DNA of 64,000 nucleotides from Cupriavidus oxalaticus (GCF_004768545.1 NZ_CP038634.1:2046001-2110000), one strand, 5' to 3'. Counted from the stretch's first letter, positions 1 through 9,992 are shown. Program-made: numbers and translations. Notes: a model not told the origin generated them from the sequence alone.

Positions 1-215
1 TCGACCACGACCTGCTGTTTGACGCTCTTGCCGATCGATTCGCCGAAGATCCGGGCCGAGGTATCGCTGGCCCCGCCGGCCGGATACGGCACCACCAGCG
101 CCAGCGGTCGGGCGGGAAAGCTTTCAGCGGCAAGCGCGGGTAGTGTGCCCAGTGCCGAGCTGCCGGCGGCACAGCCGGCCAGTTGCAGGAAGCGGCGGCG
201 GTTCAGTGAATGCAT
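1..215 (-). CDS. Bug/TctC-family solute-binding protein, 5' part (cut by window start)
   Basis: Reading leftward from an ATG at 215, the protein has an RRRFLQLAG twin-arginine-like signal with an alanine-rich stretch ending near LPALAAE. It then reads PARPLALVVPYPAGGASD, the usual first strand and ligand loop of Bug (tripartite tricarboxylate receptor) proteins. About 71 residues are inside the window and the rest lies beyond position 1. Bug proteins bind small carboxylates in the periplasm. The start lies 24 bases after the stop of the M20 hydrolase on the same strand, so the two are probably co-transcribed and the hydrolase may act on the imported compound. The substrate is unknown. Confidence 0.85.
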   Translation of the reverse strand, partial: MHSLNRRRFLQLAGCAAGSSALGTLPALAAESFPARPLALVVPYPAGGASDTSARIFGESIGKSVKQQVVV

Positions 216-239
216 GAAGACTCCCGAAAATAGCGATGC

Positions 240-1421
240 TCAAACCAGGTAGCCCTGCGCCAGGTGCGCCCAGAATGCGGCGCCCACGGGCAGGGCCTTG
301 TCATTGAAGTCGTACAGGGGGTTGTGAACCATGCAGCCGCCGTCCTCGCCCAGGCCGTTGCCGAGCCTGATATAGGCGCCGGGCCGCTGTTCCAGCATGT
401 AGGCGAAGTCTTCGCTGCCCATGACCGGCGGGCGCTCGACCACGTTGTCAGCGCCCACCAGCCGGATGGCGGCCTCGCGCGCGTATTCAGTCTGCGCGGC
501 ATGGTTGACCAGCACCGGGTACTTGCGTTCGTAGACCACATCGGACTGGAGCTGGTAGCTTTGCGCCTGGGTCGTGACGAATTCGCGGATGCGCGTTTCC
601 ACCAGCGTGCGTACCTTGGGATCGAGCGTGCGCACGCCGATCTTGATCGTCGCGCTTTCCGGCACGACGTTGTAGGTGCTGCCGGCCTGGATCGAGCCCA
701 CCGTGATGACCGCCGACTTCAGCGCATCGATCTCGCGGCTGACAATCGACTGCAGGCCCAGCACGATGCTGGCCGCGCATTGCATCGGGTCGATGCCGTG
801 GTGCGGCATGGCGCCATGCGCGCCGCGGCCGCGCAGCGTGACCGTGGCGCGGTCGAACGATGCCATCGCCGGGCCGGCGATCACGCCGATCTGGCCGACC
901 GGCATTCCCGGCGAGTTATGCAGCGCGTAGACCTCGTCGCACGGGAAGCGCTCGAACAGGCCATCCTCCAGCATGCGCAGCGCGCCGCCTTCGTTTTCCT
1001 CGGCCGGCTGGAAGATCAGGTTCAGCGTGCCGTTGAAATCGACCGACTCGGCCAGGTATTTCGCCGCGCACAGCAGGATCGCCGTATGCCCGTCATGGCC
1101 GCACGCGTGCATCTTGCCGGCGATGGTGCTGGCGTAGGCCAGGCCGGTCTGCTCCTGGATCGGCAGTGCGTCCATGTCGGCGCGGATGCCGATGGCCTTG
1201 CTGCCGTCGCCCTTGCGCAGGGTGCCGACCACCCCGGTCGTGCCCAGGCCCCGATGCACCGTGTAGCCCCACGCCGCCAGTTGTTCAGCGACCAGGTCGC
1301 TGGTGCGTCGCTCCTCGAAGGCGAGTTCGGGATGGGCGTGGATCTGGTGGCGGATCCGGACAAACTCGGGCGCGATGGCCTGGACGGCCTGCCGCAGGCT
1401 GGCGGTGGGGGACTGGGTCAT
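240..1421 (-). CDS. M20 family amidohydrolase (hippurate hydrolase-like)
   Basis: The 393-residue product has the M20D peptidase motifs in order: IRHQIHAHPELAFEE near residue 22, GIRADMDALP near 78, HACGHDGHTA at 105-114, QPAEE near 138, and GSEDFAYM near the C terminus. These carry the metal ligands and the catalytic glutamate. The family cleaves N-acyl amino acids or related amides in the cytoplasm. The ATG at 1421 was chosen because the conserved N-terminal helix starts about 20 residues later; a longer in-frame start at 1475 is possible, and neither has a strong ribosome site. It precedes a Bug gene and diverges from a LysR gene. It is clearly paralogous to the enzyme at 49518-50759. Confidence 0.9.
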   Translation of the reverse strand: MTQSPTASLRQAVQAIAPEFVRIRHQIHAHPELAFEERRTSDLVAEQLAAWGYTVHRGLGTTGVVGTLRKGDGSKAIGIRADMDALPIQEQTGLAYASTIAGKMHACGHDGHTAILLCAAKYLAESVDFNGTLNLIFQPAEENEGGALRMLEDGLFERFPCDEVYALHNSPGMPVGQIGVIAGPAMASFDRATVTLRGRGAHGAMPHHGIDPMQCAASIVLGLQSIVSREIDALKSAVITVGSIQAGSTYNVVPESATIKIGVRTLDPKVRTLVETRIREFVTTQAQSYQLQSDVVYERKYPVLVNHAAQTEYAREAAIRLVGADNVVERPPVMGSEDFAYMLEQRPGAYIRLGNGLGEDGGCMVHNPLYDFNDKALPVGAAFWAHLAQGYLV

Positions 1422-1569
1422 GGTTGTCGGCGTACGTGGTCTTTGGCCTATTCTCTCCGCCCTTGGCCGCGGCATCCATGACAATGCTGTGGCAGAAACG
1501 TTGTATAAATAGCAACAATCCAAAAACGGCCCGGCATGACCGGGCATGACCACGCAAAGGGGAGCAAAG

Positions 1570-2478
1570 ATGGATGACGTGCTGGACCGCAAGCGGGCGA
1601 TGTGCCTGCTGCAGATCATTGAAACCGGCACGGTGCGCGGCGCGGCCGAGGTCCTCGAGCTGGACCCCTCGGTGGTAAGCCGCGCCGTGGCCAAGCTGGA
1701 GCAGGACACCGGCCTGACGCTGCTGGAGCGGCGCGGGCGCGGCGTGGTCGCCACCGACGCGGGGCGCCTGCTGGCGCTGTTCGCGCGGCGCCAGCAGGAT
1801 CTGAACGATACCTTCCTGGCCGAGGTCAACAACCTGAAGAACGCCCAGCGCGGCCATGTCGAGCTGGTATTCGGCGAGGGCTTCGTGGACCTCGTGCTGG
1901 AGCCGGTGCTGCAAGGCTTCCTGAGCAAGCACCCGGACGTCACCTGCAGCATCCAGGTGGCTGGCACCGACGAAACCGTCCGCCATATTCTGGAAGACCT
2001 GGCGCATATCGGCTTCGCCTTCCAACCGCCCGACGACGTGCGGCTGCGCTCGCACTATTCGCGGCTGTCGCCGATCCGCGTGCATGTGCGCAAGGACCAT
2101 CCGCTCGCGCGGCGCCGGCGCGCGCTGACCCTGGCGGACCTGGCCGCGCACCAGGGCGCGGCGCTGGCGGAATCGTTTGGCGTGCGCAAGCACGTGCAGG
2201 CGGCCGAGCTGGACGAGCACATCACGCTGAAGCCGATGCTGGTGACCAACTCATTCAAGGTGCTTTGGGAGTTTGCCGCGATGGGGCTCGGCTACATCCT
2301 GACGCCGCGCTCGGTGCCGCTGAAGGGCGCGCAGTTCAGGCAACTGGTGTCGCTGCCGCTGGCCAACCCGATTTTGAACAATAGCCGCATCCATATCATC
2401 ACGCGGGCGGGCAGGCATCTTTCGCCGGTGGCCGGCAGCATGCTGCGGCACGTGATGAAGGCGTTCCCGCAGATCTGA
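1570..2478 (+). CDS. LysR-family transcriptional regulator
   Basis: The 302-residue protein has an N-terminal winged helix-turn-helix (TVRGAAEVLELDPSVVSRAVAKLE, residues about 20-42) followed by a LysR-type effector domain. The ATG at 1570 was preferred over the ATG at 1546 because AAAGGGGAG lies just upstream at the right distance. It is divergent from the M20 hydrolase/Bug pair, with about 150 bases between starts, which is the usual arrangement for a regulator of the neighbouring operon. The effector is unknown. The C-terminal end (NNSRIHIITRAGRHLSP) is of the kind seen in regulators close to ArgP/GcvA types, but I cannot subclass it. Confidence 0.88.
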   Translation: MDDVLDRKRAMCLLQIIETGTVRGAAEVLELDPSVVSRAVAKLEQDTGLTLLERRGRGVVATDAGRLLALFARRQQDLNDTFLAEVNNLKNAQRGHVELVFGEGFVDLVLEPVLQGFLSKHPDVTCSIQVAGTDETVRHILEDLAHIGFAFQPPDDVRLRSHYSRLSPIRVHVRKDHPLARRRRALTLADLAAHQGAALAESFGVRKHVQAAELDEHITLKPMLVTNSFKVLWEFAAMGLGYILTPRSVPLKGAQFRQLVSLPLANPILNNSRIHIITRAGRHLSPVAGSMLRHVMKAFPQI

Positions 2479-2566
2479 AGGGGCAGGGCAGGCATCGTTG
2501 CATCGGATGCAACGGATAGCCTGCCCTCTTGTCATGCACTGATGTGCGACGGCGCATGCCGCGCCC

Positions 2567-2917
2567 TCACGCGTGCGCACCGTCCAGGTAGGGATCGATC
2601 GAGCGCGCCGGATCGGCGGACGGACCGGTGCGATCCAGGCCAGCAAGGGTGCGTGCGCCGTCGCTGTACGGATCGACGATGCGTGCCCCATCGGCAAACG
2701 CGCTGCGAGCGTCTTGCACGCCGCGTGCGCCATCGGTGAACGGGCTGCGAGCGTCCTGCACGCTGCGCGCGCCATCGGCAAACGGGCTGCGTGCATCCTG
2801 GACGGCGCGTGCGCCTTCGCTGAACGGGTCGCGTGCGCCCGGTGCGGCTTGTGCGCCGGCGGCGGCAGCGGCCAGGGCGATGGCGAAGATGATGCGTTGG
2901 GTGAATTGGGTAGCCAT
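2567..2917 (-). CDS. Small exported protein with 14-residue tandem repeats
   Basis: A 116-residue protein with a clear signal peptide (hydrophobic IIFAIALAAAAAGAQA, cleavage probably near residue 24). The mature part is almost entirely repeats of the form ARSPFADGARSVQD: three close copies at residues 28-69, a fourth from 70, and two shorter DPYSDGAR/DPYLDGAH units at the end. The DNA repeats with a 42-base period, so the array grew by duplication. There are no cysteines and no recognised domain. An upstream AAAGGAAACC lies before the ATG. I do not recognise a function; periplasmic or secreted location is inferred from the signal. The regular repeat keeps frame and spacing, which argues that it is a real gene. 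Confidence 0.7.
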   Translation of the reverse strand: MATQFTQRIIFAIALAAAAAGAQAAPGARDPFSEGARAVQDARSPFADGARSVQDARSPFTDGARGVQDARSAFADGARIVDPYSDGARTLAGLDRTGPSADPARSIDPYLDGAHA

Positions 2918-3314
2918 GATCGGTTTCCTTTATGTCAGTGGATCTGCCTGGGTTTGCGTATCTGCGCGGCCGGGGCTTTGTCTTTGCCGCCGGCCACGAG
3001 AAGCATTAAAGAAGACCGGTGTATCTGCCCTGTAGCGGGTCAAAGGCGATTCTGTCAGGACTCGTATCGATGCTGGCGGCGGATACAAAGCGGTACAAAC
3101 ACGTGCCCGGGATGCCGTTTGCGGGCGGCATTCAGCCGCGTCCACGCCACGCGAGAGTCCGCCGGAAGTGCGCTGCGCGCGGCTTCGAATGGCTGGCAGT
3201 CCTGAATTCAGTCGAGAGCGGCGGACCGCCGCGCGCCATCCCGTGATCCGGGGCACAATGGCGTGGCATCAAAACTGAATGTGCCACCTTTCCTGCCACT
3301 CAAGGACGCCGATC
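2918..3314. other. Divergent intergenic region before repeat protein and GlxA-type regulator
   Basis: Roughly 400 bases without a convincing gene. It must hold promoters for the leftward repeat protein and possibly for the rightward GlxA-type gene. Two TACAAA hexamers sit ten bases apart at 3084-3089 and 3094-3099, a one-turn direct repeat of the sort bound by response regulators, but the match is short. No terminator or RNA element is evident. Confidence 0.4.
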
Positions 3315-4265
3315 ATGCATCACGTAGCGCTCGCCCTGTACCCTGGTTTCCAGGCGATGAACCTGGCAGTGACAACGGTGCTGGAGTTCACCAACCGGAC
3401 CCTCGGCACCCCGCTGTACCAGGTCCATCTGCTCTCGGAGCAGGGCGGACCGGTGATGTGCTCCGGAGGCTTCGCCGTCAGCACCGAGCCATTCGGCAGG
3501 CGCCGCTTCGATACCGTGCTGGTGGTCGGCGACAACGACATCACGCCCACGCCGCCGGCGCTGGTCAGGTTCCTGCAGCGTGCGGCGCGTACCTCGCGGC
3601 GCATCGGCGCCACCTGCACCGGTGCCTTCAACCTGGCGGAGGCCGGGCTGCTGGATGGCCGCCGTGCCACCACGCACTGGTACTACGCGGAACAGCTGCG
3701 GCGGAGCTTTCCCAACGTGGGCGTGGAAGAGGACCGGATCTTCATCATCGACGGCCCGGTGTGGACGTCGGCCGGCATGTCGGCCTGCATCGACCTGGCG
3801 CTGGCGCTGGTGGAGAAAGACGCCGGCGGCGCGGTCGCGCGCGACGTGGCGAAAAAGCTGGTTGTGTACCACCGCCGTGCCGGCGGGCAATCGCAATTCT
3901 CGGCATTGCTCGACCTCGAGCCGCGCTCCGACCGCATCCGTGCCGCACTGGACTTTGCGCGGCAGAACCTGCAAAGCGAACTCTCAGTGGAGCAACTGGC
4001 GGAGGCGGCGCACCTGAGCCCGCGGCAGTTCGCGCGCGCTTTCCGGGACGAGACCGGCCAGACGCCGGCGAAGGCGGTCGAGCACCTGCGCGTCGAGGCA
4101 GCAAGGCTGATGATGGAGAGCGGGCGCCATGCCATCGATGTGGTGGCGCGGGATACCGGATTCAACGACCGCGAGCGCATGCGGCGGGCCTTCCTGCGGG
4201 CCTATGGCCAGCCGCCGCAGGCGATCCGGCGCCTGGCGCGCGGCGTCGAGCCGCAGGCTGCGTAG
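3315..4265 (+). CDS. GlxA-type AraC-family transcriptional regulator with DJ-1/PfpI domain
   Basis: The 316-residue product has an N-terminal DJ-1/PfpI-like domain (residues about 3-185) with the elbow GATCTGAFNLAEAGLLDG and a following THW, then two AraC helix-turn-helix units (SVEQLAEAAHLSPRQFARAF and AIDVVARDTGFNDRERMRRAF). Proteins of this class sense small molecules and activate nearby operons. The ATG at 3315 is favoured over one at 3279 because AAGGAC precedes it and it begins directly at the first beta strand. It stands alone: the next genes are a tiny membrane peptide and a transporter on the other strand. The target genes cannot be told from here. Confidence 0.87.
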   Translation: MHHVALALYPGFQAMNLAVTTVLEFTNRTLGTPLYQVHLLSEQGGPVMCSGGFAVSTEPFGRRRFDTVLVVGDNDITPTPPALVRFLQRAARTSRRIGATCTGAFNLAEAGLLDGRRATTHWYYAEQLRRSFPNVGVEEDRIFIIDGPVWTSAGMSACIDLALALVEKDAGGAVARDVAKKLVVYHRRAGGQSQFSALLDLEPRSDRIRAALDFARQNLQSELSVEQLAEAAHLSPRQFARAFRDETGQTPAKAVEHLRVEAARLMMESGRHAIDVVARDTGFNDRERMRRAFLRAYGQPPQAIRRLARGVEPQAA

Positions 4266-4555
4266 CGCTCGGGCCAGTCGGGCCGGGCGCGTTGACAACT
4301 GCGGCCACGGGTGGCTCATGAGCCCGCGCCGCATCCGTCACGCCGGTTGAAACGATTTTGTAATAACCGCCTCACGCCATTGCACTGGCCCCTGGCGCGC
4401 TGGCGGCGCATCCCCCACGCCGGCGCAGCATACTGCCCGCGCAACGTGAAATAGTGCTTGCGCAGCTACGGCACGCTTGTTGCTGGACAAGGGCAGGTGA
4501 GCCATCCGGCCCGTCACCTCGTCCACGTCCCTACGGACATCACCAAGGAGCCGCC

Positions 4556-4627
4556 ATGAATATCGTCTGGCTAGTTGGCGCGGTTGTCATCATCCTCGCG
4601 GTGCTCAGCTTCTTCGGCCTGCGCTGA
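4556..4627 (+). CDS. 23-residue single-pass membrane peptide
   Basis: ATG at 4556 follows AAGGAG by six bases and opens a 23-codon frame. The encoded peptide is one hydrophobic helix: it begins MNIVWLVGAV and ends SFFGLR, so nearly every residue would sit in the membrane with a short basic tail. The strong ribosome site and the clean transmembrane composition support a real small protein. It lies about 290 bases after the GlxA-type gene and just before the 3' end of an oppositely oriented transporter gene. The function is unknown; small membrane peptides often modulate a larger membrane partner. Confidence 0.6.
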   Translation: MNIVWLVGAVVIILAVLSFFGLR

Positions 4628-4744
4628 TCCAGAGCTGACAATCGCATGGCGCTGCCGCGGTTAGTTTCACCGCGTGCGCAGCGCCAACGTCTTCATTTCT
4701 TTTTCTTCCTTTTGTCCAGATGGGCGCGTACCGGGCGCGTTCCC

Positions 4745-6064
4745 TTACAGCTCCGGCGTCCCCAGCGCCCGGCTGATGCGCAGTGCCGCAAGCGTGCTGA
4801 TCACGCCAGACAGCAGGTACAGGCTGACCGCCACCAGCCCGAACAGCGACGACAGCCCCAGCGCCACCAGCGGCGCAAACGCCGCGCCGAACAACCAGCC
4901 GAAATCCGTGGTCAGAGCGGCCCCCGTGTAGCGGAAGCGGGGTTCGAAGTTGGAAGTCACCACGCCCGCCGCCTGCCCGTACGACAGCCCCAGCAGGCCG
5001 AATCCGACCAGGATGAAAATATTCTGGCCAGTGGCGCCGCCACCCAGCAGCCACGGCGTGACCAGGCTGAAAACACCGATCAGCACCGCCATCGTCGCCA
5101 GCGTCGTGCGGCGGCCGATGCGGTCCGCCAGCCAGCCCGAGATCAGCGTGCCGATAAACGCGATAAAGCCGCCCGCGATCTGCACCGCCAGCACCGCGGA
5201 AATCGTCTGCTCCTGGTGCAGCACCGCCCACGACAGCGGGAACACCGTGACCAGGTGGAACAGCGCATAGCTGGCCAGCGCCGCGAACGCGCCCAGGAAG
5301 ATGTTGAAGCCCTGGGCATTGACCATCTGCAGCGTGCTGATCGGCTCCAGTTCGTCTTCTTCCAGCAAACGCGTGTATTCGTGCGTGACCACCAGCCGCA
5401 GCCGCGCGAACAGCGCCACCACATTGATGGCGAAGGCCACGTAGAACGGATAGCGCCAGCCCCATTCGATAAACTCCTGCGGGGTCAGGCTGGTATGCAG
5501 GAACAGGAACAGCGCGCCGGCGATGATAAAGCCGGAGGGCGCGCCAAGCTGGCCCACCATTGCATACCAGCCGCGCTTGTCTTCCGGCGCGTTCAGCGCC
5601 AGCAGCGACGGCAGGCCGTCCCATGAACCGCCGAAGGCGATGCCCTGCAGGAAGCGGAACAGTGCCAGCAGGTAGATCGACGCGGCCCCGATCGATGCGT
5701 ACGACGGCAGGAACGCAATGCCCACCGTGGCGGTGCCAAGCAGGAACAGCGATGCGGTCAGCTTGATGCCGCGCCCCCAGCGCCGCTGGATGCGCATGAA
5801 CAGGGCCGTGCCGAACGGCCGCCCGATGAACGCGAAGGAAAAGATCGTGAAGCTGTACAGCAGCCCGGCCAGCTCGCTCGCGAACGGAAAGTAGACCGCC
5901 GGGAAGACAAGCACGGAAGCAATGCCGTAGACGAAGAAATCGAAGTACTCCGACGCCCGCCCGATCACCACGCCAGTGGCGATTTCGGCAGGTGCCACAT
6001 CATGGTGGCCGGGGGCCGGAGGTGCAGTCGGCGACGCTCGGTGCTGGTGGGTCAGGCTGGCCAT
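4745..6064 (-). CDS. MFS transporter, metabolite:H+ symporter type
   Basis: The 439-residue protein has about 12 hydrophobic segments and the MFS signature LADRIGRRT between helices in the second half, with FAFIGRPFGTALF in the first half, typical of metabolite:H+ symporters. It begins after AGAGGAGACTGACG, which supports the ATG at 6064 over the upstream in-frame start at 6103. A hydrophilic N terminus rich in His and Pro precedes the first membrane segment (YFDFFVYGIASVLVF). It diverges from cyoA with about 140 bases between them. The substrate is probably an organic acid, but nothing here identifies it. Confidence 0.85.
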   Translation of the reverse strand: MASLTHQHRASPTAPPAPGHHDVAPAEIATGVVIGRASEYFDFFVYGIASVLVFPAVYFPFASELAGLLYSFTIFSFAFIGRPFGTALFMRIQRRWGRGIKLTASLFLLGTATVGIAFLPSYASIGAASIYLLALFRFLQGIAFGGSWDGLPSLLALNAPEDKRGWYAMVGQLGAPSGFIIAGALFLFLHTSLTPQEFIEWGWRYPFYVAFAINVVALFARLRLVVTHEYTRLLEEDELEPISTLQMVNAQGFNIFLGAFAALASYALFHLVTVFPLSWAVLHQEQTISAVLAVQIAGGFIAFIGTLISGWLADRIGRRTTLATMAVLIGVFSLVTPWLLGGGATGQNIFILVGFGLLGLSYGQAAGVVTSNFEPRFRYTGAALTTDFGWLFGAAFAPLVALGLSSLFGLVAVSLYLLSGVISTLAALRISRALGTPEL

Positions 6065-6207
6065 CGTCAGTCTCCTCTCGACAGGAGTGCTTCGATACTG
6101 CACTTAAACTCGCACAGTCACAAGAATAGCGCCTAAACTGCCATAGAAAATCGAAAGGTGGATTCATCGGTGCATGCCGATATTCCTCAGACGCCACTTC
6201 TGTGACT

Positions 6208-7257
6208 ATGGGCCACTTCGACACTGCAGTCCCGCATTCCCGTGTACCGAGAAGACCACTGCAAGGATGTGGCGCGGTAGTCATCATGGCGTGCTTGTCC
6301 GGCTGTGATGCAGTGCTGCTTTCGCCATCCGGCGACATGGCCGTGCGGCAGCGCGACCTGATCATCATCGCCACCTGCCTGATGCTGCTGATCATCGTGC
6401 CGGTGATCATCCTCACGCTGGCATTCGCGTGGCGCTACCGTGAAAGCGCGACCGACGCGCCCTACAACCCGGACTGGGACCATTCCACGGTATTGGAACT
6501 GGCGATCTGGGCCGCGCCGCTGCTGATCATCATCGCGCTCGGCGCGGTGACCTGGGTCAGCACCCACCAGCTCGATCCCTACCGACCGCTCACGCGCATC
6601 GACGCCAACCGGCCCGTGACCGCAGACGTCAAGCCGCTGCCGGTGCAGGTGGTGGCGATGGACTGGAAATGGCTGTTCCTGTATCCGGAGCAGGGCATCG
6701 CCACGGTCAACGAGGTCGCGGCACCGGTGGACCGGCCCATTGCCTTCCACATCACCGCCACCTCGGTGATGAATGCATTCTTCGTGCCGTCGCTGGCCGG
6801 CATGGTCTACGCCATGCCCGGCATGGAAACCAAGCTGCACGCCGTGATCAACAAGCCCGGCGAATACGAGGGCATGTCGGCCAACTACAGCGGCGAGGGT
6901 TTCACCAACATGCGCTTCAAGTTCCACGGGCTGTCGAACGAAGATTTCGACCGCTGGATCCAGCAGGTCAAGTCCTCGGGCCAGGGCTTGTCGACAGATG
7001 CCTACCTGCAGCTCGCGCAGCCCAGCGAGCGCGTGCCAGTGCAGCGCTACGCCAGCGTGGCGCCCGGCCTCTATGACCTGATCCTGAACCGCTGCGTGAG
7101 CGGCGGCCGGTGCTTGGCCGACACCATGGCACTCGACCGCAGCCGCGGCAAGTTCGACCCGTCACGCGAGATCTGCACCGCGAGCAACACCCAGGCGGTT
7201 GCGCCTGCGTTCGCGGACGGCACTGCACGCAACGAGGGCCGGCTGCTGCTGCAGTAA
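6208..7257 (+). CDS. cyoA: Cytochrome bo3 ubiquinol oxidase subunit II
   Basis: First gene of cyoABCD. The product (about 349 residues from the ATG at 6208; a GTG at 6202 is also in frame) has a lipoprotein-type signal with LSGC, two membrane helices (about residues 45-70 and 90-110), and a periplasmic cupredoxin domain. The region that would hold CuA in cytochrome c oxidases reads [13 protein letters not shown] with no cysteines, so this is a quinol oxidase subunit. [18 protein letters not shown] is the typical CyoA strand. No strong ribosome site is visible, so the start is uncertain. The C-terminal extension contains a few extra cysteines. Confidence 0.93.
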   Translation: MGHFDTAVPHSRVPRRPLQGCGAVVIMACLSGCDAVLLSPSGDMAVRQRDLIIIATCLMLLIIVPVIILTLAFAWRYRESATDAPYNPDWDHSTVLELAIWAAPLLIIIALGAVTWVSTHQLDPYRPLTRIDANRPVTADVKPLPVQVVAMDWKWLFLYPEQGIATVNEVAAPVDRPIAFHITATSVMNAFFVPSLAGMVYAMPGMETKLHAVINKPGEYEGMSANYSGEGFTNMRFKFHGLSNEDFDRWIQQVKSSGQGLSTDAYLQLAQPSERVPVQRYASVAPGLYDLILNRCVSGGRCLADTMALDRSRGKFDPSREICTASNTQAVAPAFADGTARNEGRLLLQ

Positions 7258-7339
7258 GGCGCGGATCCCCTTTTCTCCCAGCGGTACTGGCCAGCTACCA
7301 TCGGCCACGGTTGGTTACTTCAGGCCCCAGGTGACAAAC

Positions 7340-9343
7340 ATGCCCGAGCGCTCGGAACTCGCCAATTTGATCTTCGGACGGCTGACGTGGGAAGCCATTC
7401 CGCTGCATGAGCCCATCCTGATCGGCACCTTTGCTGTGGTGGTGCTGGGCGGGCTGGTGCTGGTCGGCGCGGTGACCAAGTACGGCCTGTGGGGCTATCT
7501 CTGGCGCGAGTGGTTCACCAGCATCGACCACAAGAAGATCGGGATCATGTACGTGATCCTGGGCATCATCATGCTGCTGCGGGGGTTTGCCGACGCGGTC
7601 ATGATGCGCATCCAGCAGGCCATCGCCTTCGGCGACAACGCGGGCTACCTGCCGCCGCACCACTACGACCAGATCTTTACCGCGCACGGCGTGATCATGA
7701 TCTTCTTCGTGGCCATGCCGCTGGTCACGGGGCTGATGAATTTTGTCATGCCGCTGCAGATCGGCGCGCGCGACGTCGCGTTTCCGTTCCTCAACAACTT
7801 CAGCTTCTGGATGACCACGGGCGGCGCCATCCTGGTGATGATGTCGCTGTTCCTCGGCGAGTTCGCGCGCACCGGCTGGCTGGCGTATCCGCCGCTGTCC
7901 GGCATCATCCACAGTCCGGATGTCGGCGTCGACTACTACATATGGTCGTTGCAGGTGGCCGGGGTCGGGACATTGCTATCCGGCATCAACCTGCTGGTGA
8001 CTATCGTCAAGATGCGCGCGCCAGGCATGACGCTGATGCGCATGCCGATCTTCACCTGGACCGCGCTGTGCACCAACGTGCTGATCATCGCCGCTTTCCC
8101 GGTGCTGACCGCCGCGCTGGCGCTGCTGTCGCTCGACCGCTACGTCGGCACCAACTTCTTCACCGCCGACCAGGGCGGCAGCGCGATGCTGTACGTCAAC
8201 CTGATCTGGATCTGGGGCCACCCCGAGGTCTACATCCTGGTGCTGCCGGTGTTCGGCATCTTCTCCGAAGTGGTCGCCACGTTCTGCCGCAAGCGCCTGT
8301 TCGGCTATGCGTCGATGGTCTACGCCACGGTGGTGATCACGGTGCTGTCCTACCTGGTGTGGCTGCACCACTTCTTTACCATGGGGTCGGGCGCGAGCGT
8401 CAATTCGTTCTTCGGGATCACGACGATGATCATCTCGATCCCGACCGGCGCCAAGATCTTCAACTGGCTGTTCACGATGTACCACGGCAAGATCCGCTTC
8501 GAGGCGCCGATGCTGTGGACCATCGGCTTCATGGTCACCTTTGTCATTGGCGGCATGACCGGGGTCTTGCTGGCGGTGCCGCCGGCGGACTTCTCGCTGC
8601 ACAACAGCCTGTTCCTGATCGCCCACTTTCACAACGTGATCATCGGCGGCGTGGTGTTCGGGCTGATGGCCGGCATCCACTACTGGTTCCCCAAGGCATT
8701 CGGCTATCGCCTGGTCTCGTCCTGGGGCAAGGCCTCGTTCTGGTTCTGGCTGACCGGCTTCTACTTTGCCTTCATGCCGCTGTACTGGCTGGGGCTGCTT
8801 GGCGTGACGCGCCGGATGAACCGTTTCGACGATCCGTCGCTGCAGATCTGGTTCCAGGTCGCCGCCTTCGGCGCCGCGCTGGTTGCCATCGGCATCGCCT
8901 GCTTCATCATCCAGCTGGTGGTCAGCTTCCTGCGCCGCGAGGAGCTGCGCGACCTGACCGGCGACCCGTGGAACGGCCGCACGCTGGAGTGGTCCACCTC
9001 GTCGCCGCCGCCGCAATACAACTTTGCCTTCACGCCGGTGGTGCACGATACCGATGCCTGGTGGCACATGAAGCAGAACGGCTACCAGCGGCCGCTGCAG
9101 GGCTTCAATCCCATCCACATGCCGAAGAACACCGCGGCCGGCATCGTGCTGGCGGGGCTGTCCACGCTGTGCGGCTTCGCGCTGATCTGGCACATCTGGT
9201 GGCTGGTGGTGGCGTCGTTCGCGGCGATCATCATCGGCGCGATCATCCATACCTTCAACTACAAGCGCGACTACTACATTCCGGCCGAGCAGGTGGTCGG
9301 GACCGAATCGGCGCGCACACAACTGATGGCTGGCCATGGCTGA
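7340..9343 (+). CDS. cyoB: Cytochrome bo3 ubiquinol oxidase subunit I
   Basis: The 667-residue protein is the haem-copper catalytic subunit. It has [13 protein letters not shown] (quinone-site Arg and Asp), HGVIMIFF with a haem-ligand His, [15 protein letters not shown] (Cu-B His cross-linked to Tyr), LHHFFTMG (two Cu-B His) and HFHNVIIGG (haem ligands). It reduces O2 to water with ubiquinol electrons and pumps protons across the inner membrane. The ATG at 7340 matches the usual CyoB start; in-frame sequence upstream is not family-like. It follows cyoA by 82 bases and overlaps cyoC by 8. Confidence 0.96.
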   Translation: MPERSELANLIFGRLTWEAIPLHEPILIGTFAVVVLGGLVLVGAVTKYGLWGYLWREWFTSIDHKKIGIMYVILGIIMLLRGFADAVMMRIQQAIAFGDNAGYLPPHHYDQIFTAHGVIMIFFVAMPLVTGLMNFVMPLQIGARDVAFPFLNNFSFWMTTGGAILVMMSLFLGEFARTGWLAYPPLSGIIHSPDVGVDYYIWSLQVAGVGTLLSGINLLVTIVKMRAPGMTLMRMPIFTWTALCTNVLIIAAFPVLTAALALLSLDRYVGTNFFTADQGGSAMLYVNLIWIWGHPEVYILVLPVFGIFSEVVATFCRKRLFGYASMVYATVVITVLSYLVWLHHFFTMGSGASVNSFFGITTMIISIPTGAKIFNWLFTMYHGKIRFEAPMLWTIGFMVTFVIGGMTGVLLAVPPADFSLHNSLFLIAHFHNVIIGGVVFGLMAGIHYWFPKAFGYRLVSSWGKASFWFWLTGFYFAFMPLYWLGLLGVTRRMNRFDDPSLQIWFQVAAFGAALVAIGIACFIIQLVVSFLRREELRDLTGDPWNGRTLEWSTSSPPPQYNFAFTPVVHDTDAWWHMKQNGYQRPLQGFNPIHMPKNTAAGIVLAGLSTLCGFALIWHIWWLVVASFAAIIIGAIIHTFNYKRDYYIPAEQVVGTESARTQLMAGHG

Positions 9344-9992
9344 GACCACCTATCCCCAGTACGTGAGCGGCACCTCCGCGGCTGATGACATGCCGCCGGG
9401 GGGCTTCACCTTCCACCTGACCGAAGAGCACCACCCGCAGAACGGCACGCTGCTCGGGTTCTGGCTCTACCTGATGAGCGACTGCCTGGTCTTTGCGTGC
9501 CTGTTCGCGGGGTATGGCGTGCTGGGCCGCGAATACGCGGGCGGGCCGACCGGGGCCGAGCTGTTCGAGCTGCCGCTGGTGGCGCTGAACACCACCTTCC
9601 TGCTGTTGTCGTCGATCACCTATGGCTTTGCCATGCTGCAGGTGCAGCAGAACCGGATCGCCGGCACGCAGATCTGGCTGGCGATCACCGGCGTCTTCGG
9701 CGCGGCCTTCCTGGCGGTCGAGCTGTATGAGTTCGCGCACCTGATCCACCAGGGCGCCGGCCCGCAGCGCAGTGCGTTCCTGACCTCGTTCTTCGCGCTG
9801 GTCGGCACGCACGGGCTGCACGTGACCTTCGGCATCATCTGGCTGGTCGTGCTGATGACGCAGGTGGCGCGGCACGGGCTGATCACCGCCAACAAGCGCA
9901 GGCTGATGTGCCTGTCGATGTTCTGGCACTTCCTGGACGTCGTGTGGATCGGCGTCTTTACCTTCGTCTACCTGATGGGGGCCCTGCCATGA
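9336..9992 (+). CDS. cyoC: Cytochrome bo3 ubiquinol oxidase subunit III
   Basis: The 218-residue product has five hydrophobic segments and the family signatures [19 protein letters not shown] and [12 protein letters not shown]. Subunit III stabilises the core of the oxidase in the inner membrane. It starts inside the end of cyoB (8-base overlap) and its stop overlaps the cyoD start (ATGA), so translation of the three is coupled. All expected elements are present and the length is normal. Confidence 0.95.
   Translation: MAETTYPQYVSGTSAADDMPPGGFTFHLTEEHHPQNGTLLGFWLYLMSDCLVFACLFAGYGVLGREYAGGPTGAELFELPLVALNTTFLLLSSITYGFAMLQVQQNRIAGTQIWLAITGVFGAAFLAVELYEFAHLIHQGAGPQRSAFLTSFFALVGTHGLHVTFGIIWLVVLMTQVARHGLITANKRRLMCLSMFWHFLDVVWIGVFTFVYLMGALP

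Noticed and set aside
264..1481. Long rightward open frame over the M20 amidohydrolase
   Set aside because: It is the opposite strand of a gene with clear M20 motifs; its translation is Arg/His-rich and matches no fold.
2600..2850. CRISPR array suspected from the regular 42-base repeats
   Set aside because: Repeats are contiguous with no unique spacers and encode a periodic peptide in frame.
2573..3205. Rightward frame across the repeat protein
   Set aside because: The leftward frame has a signal peptide, ribosome site and clean protein repeat; the rightward one is repeat shadow.
7976..9349. Leftward frame opposite cyoB
   Set aside because: Antisense shadow; composition is low-complexity and there is no ribosome site or motif.
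7489..9366. Very long rightward frame overlapping cyoB
   Set aside because: Frame shadow of cyoB in high-GC DNA; Arg/His/Ala-rich with no domain.
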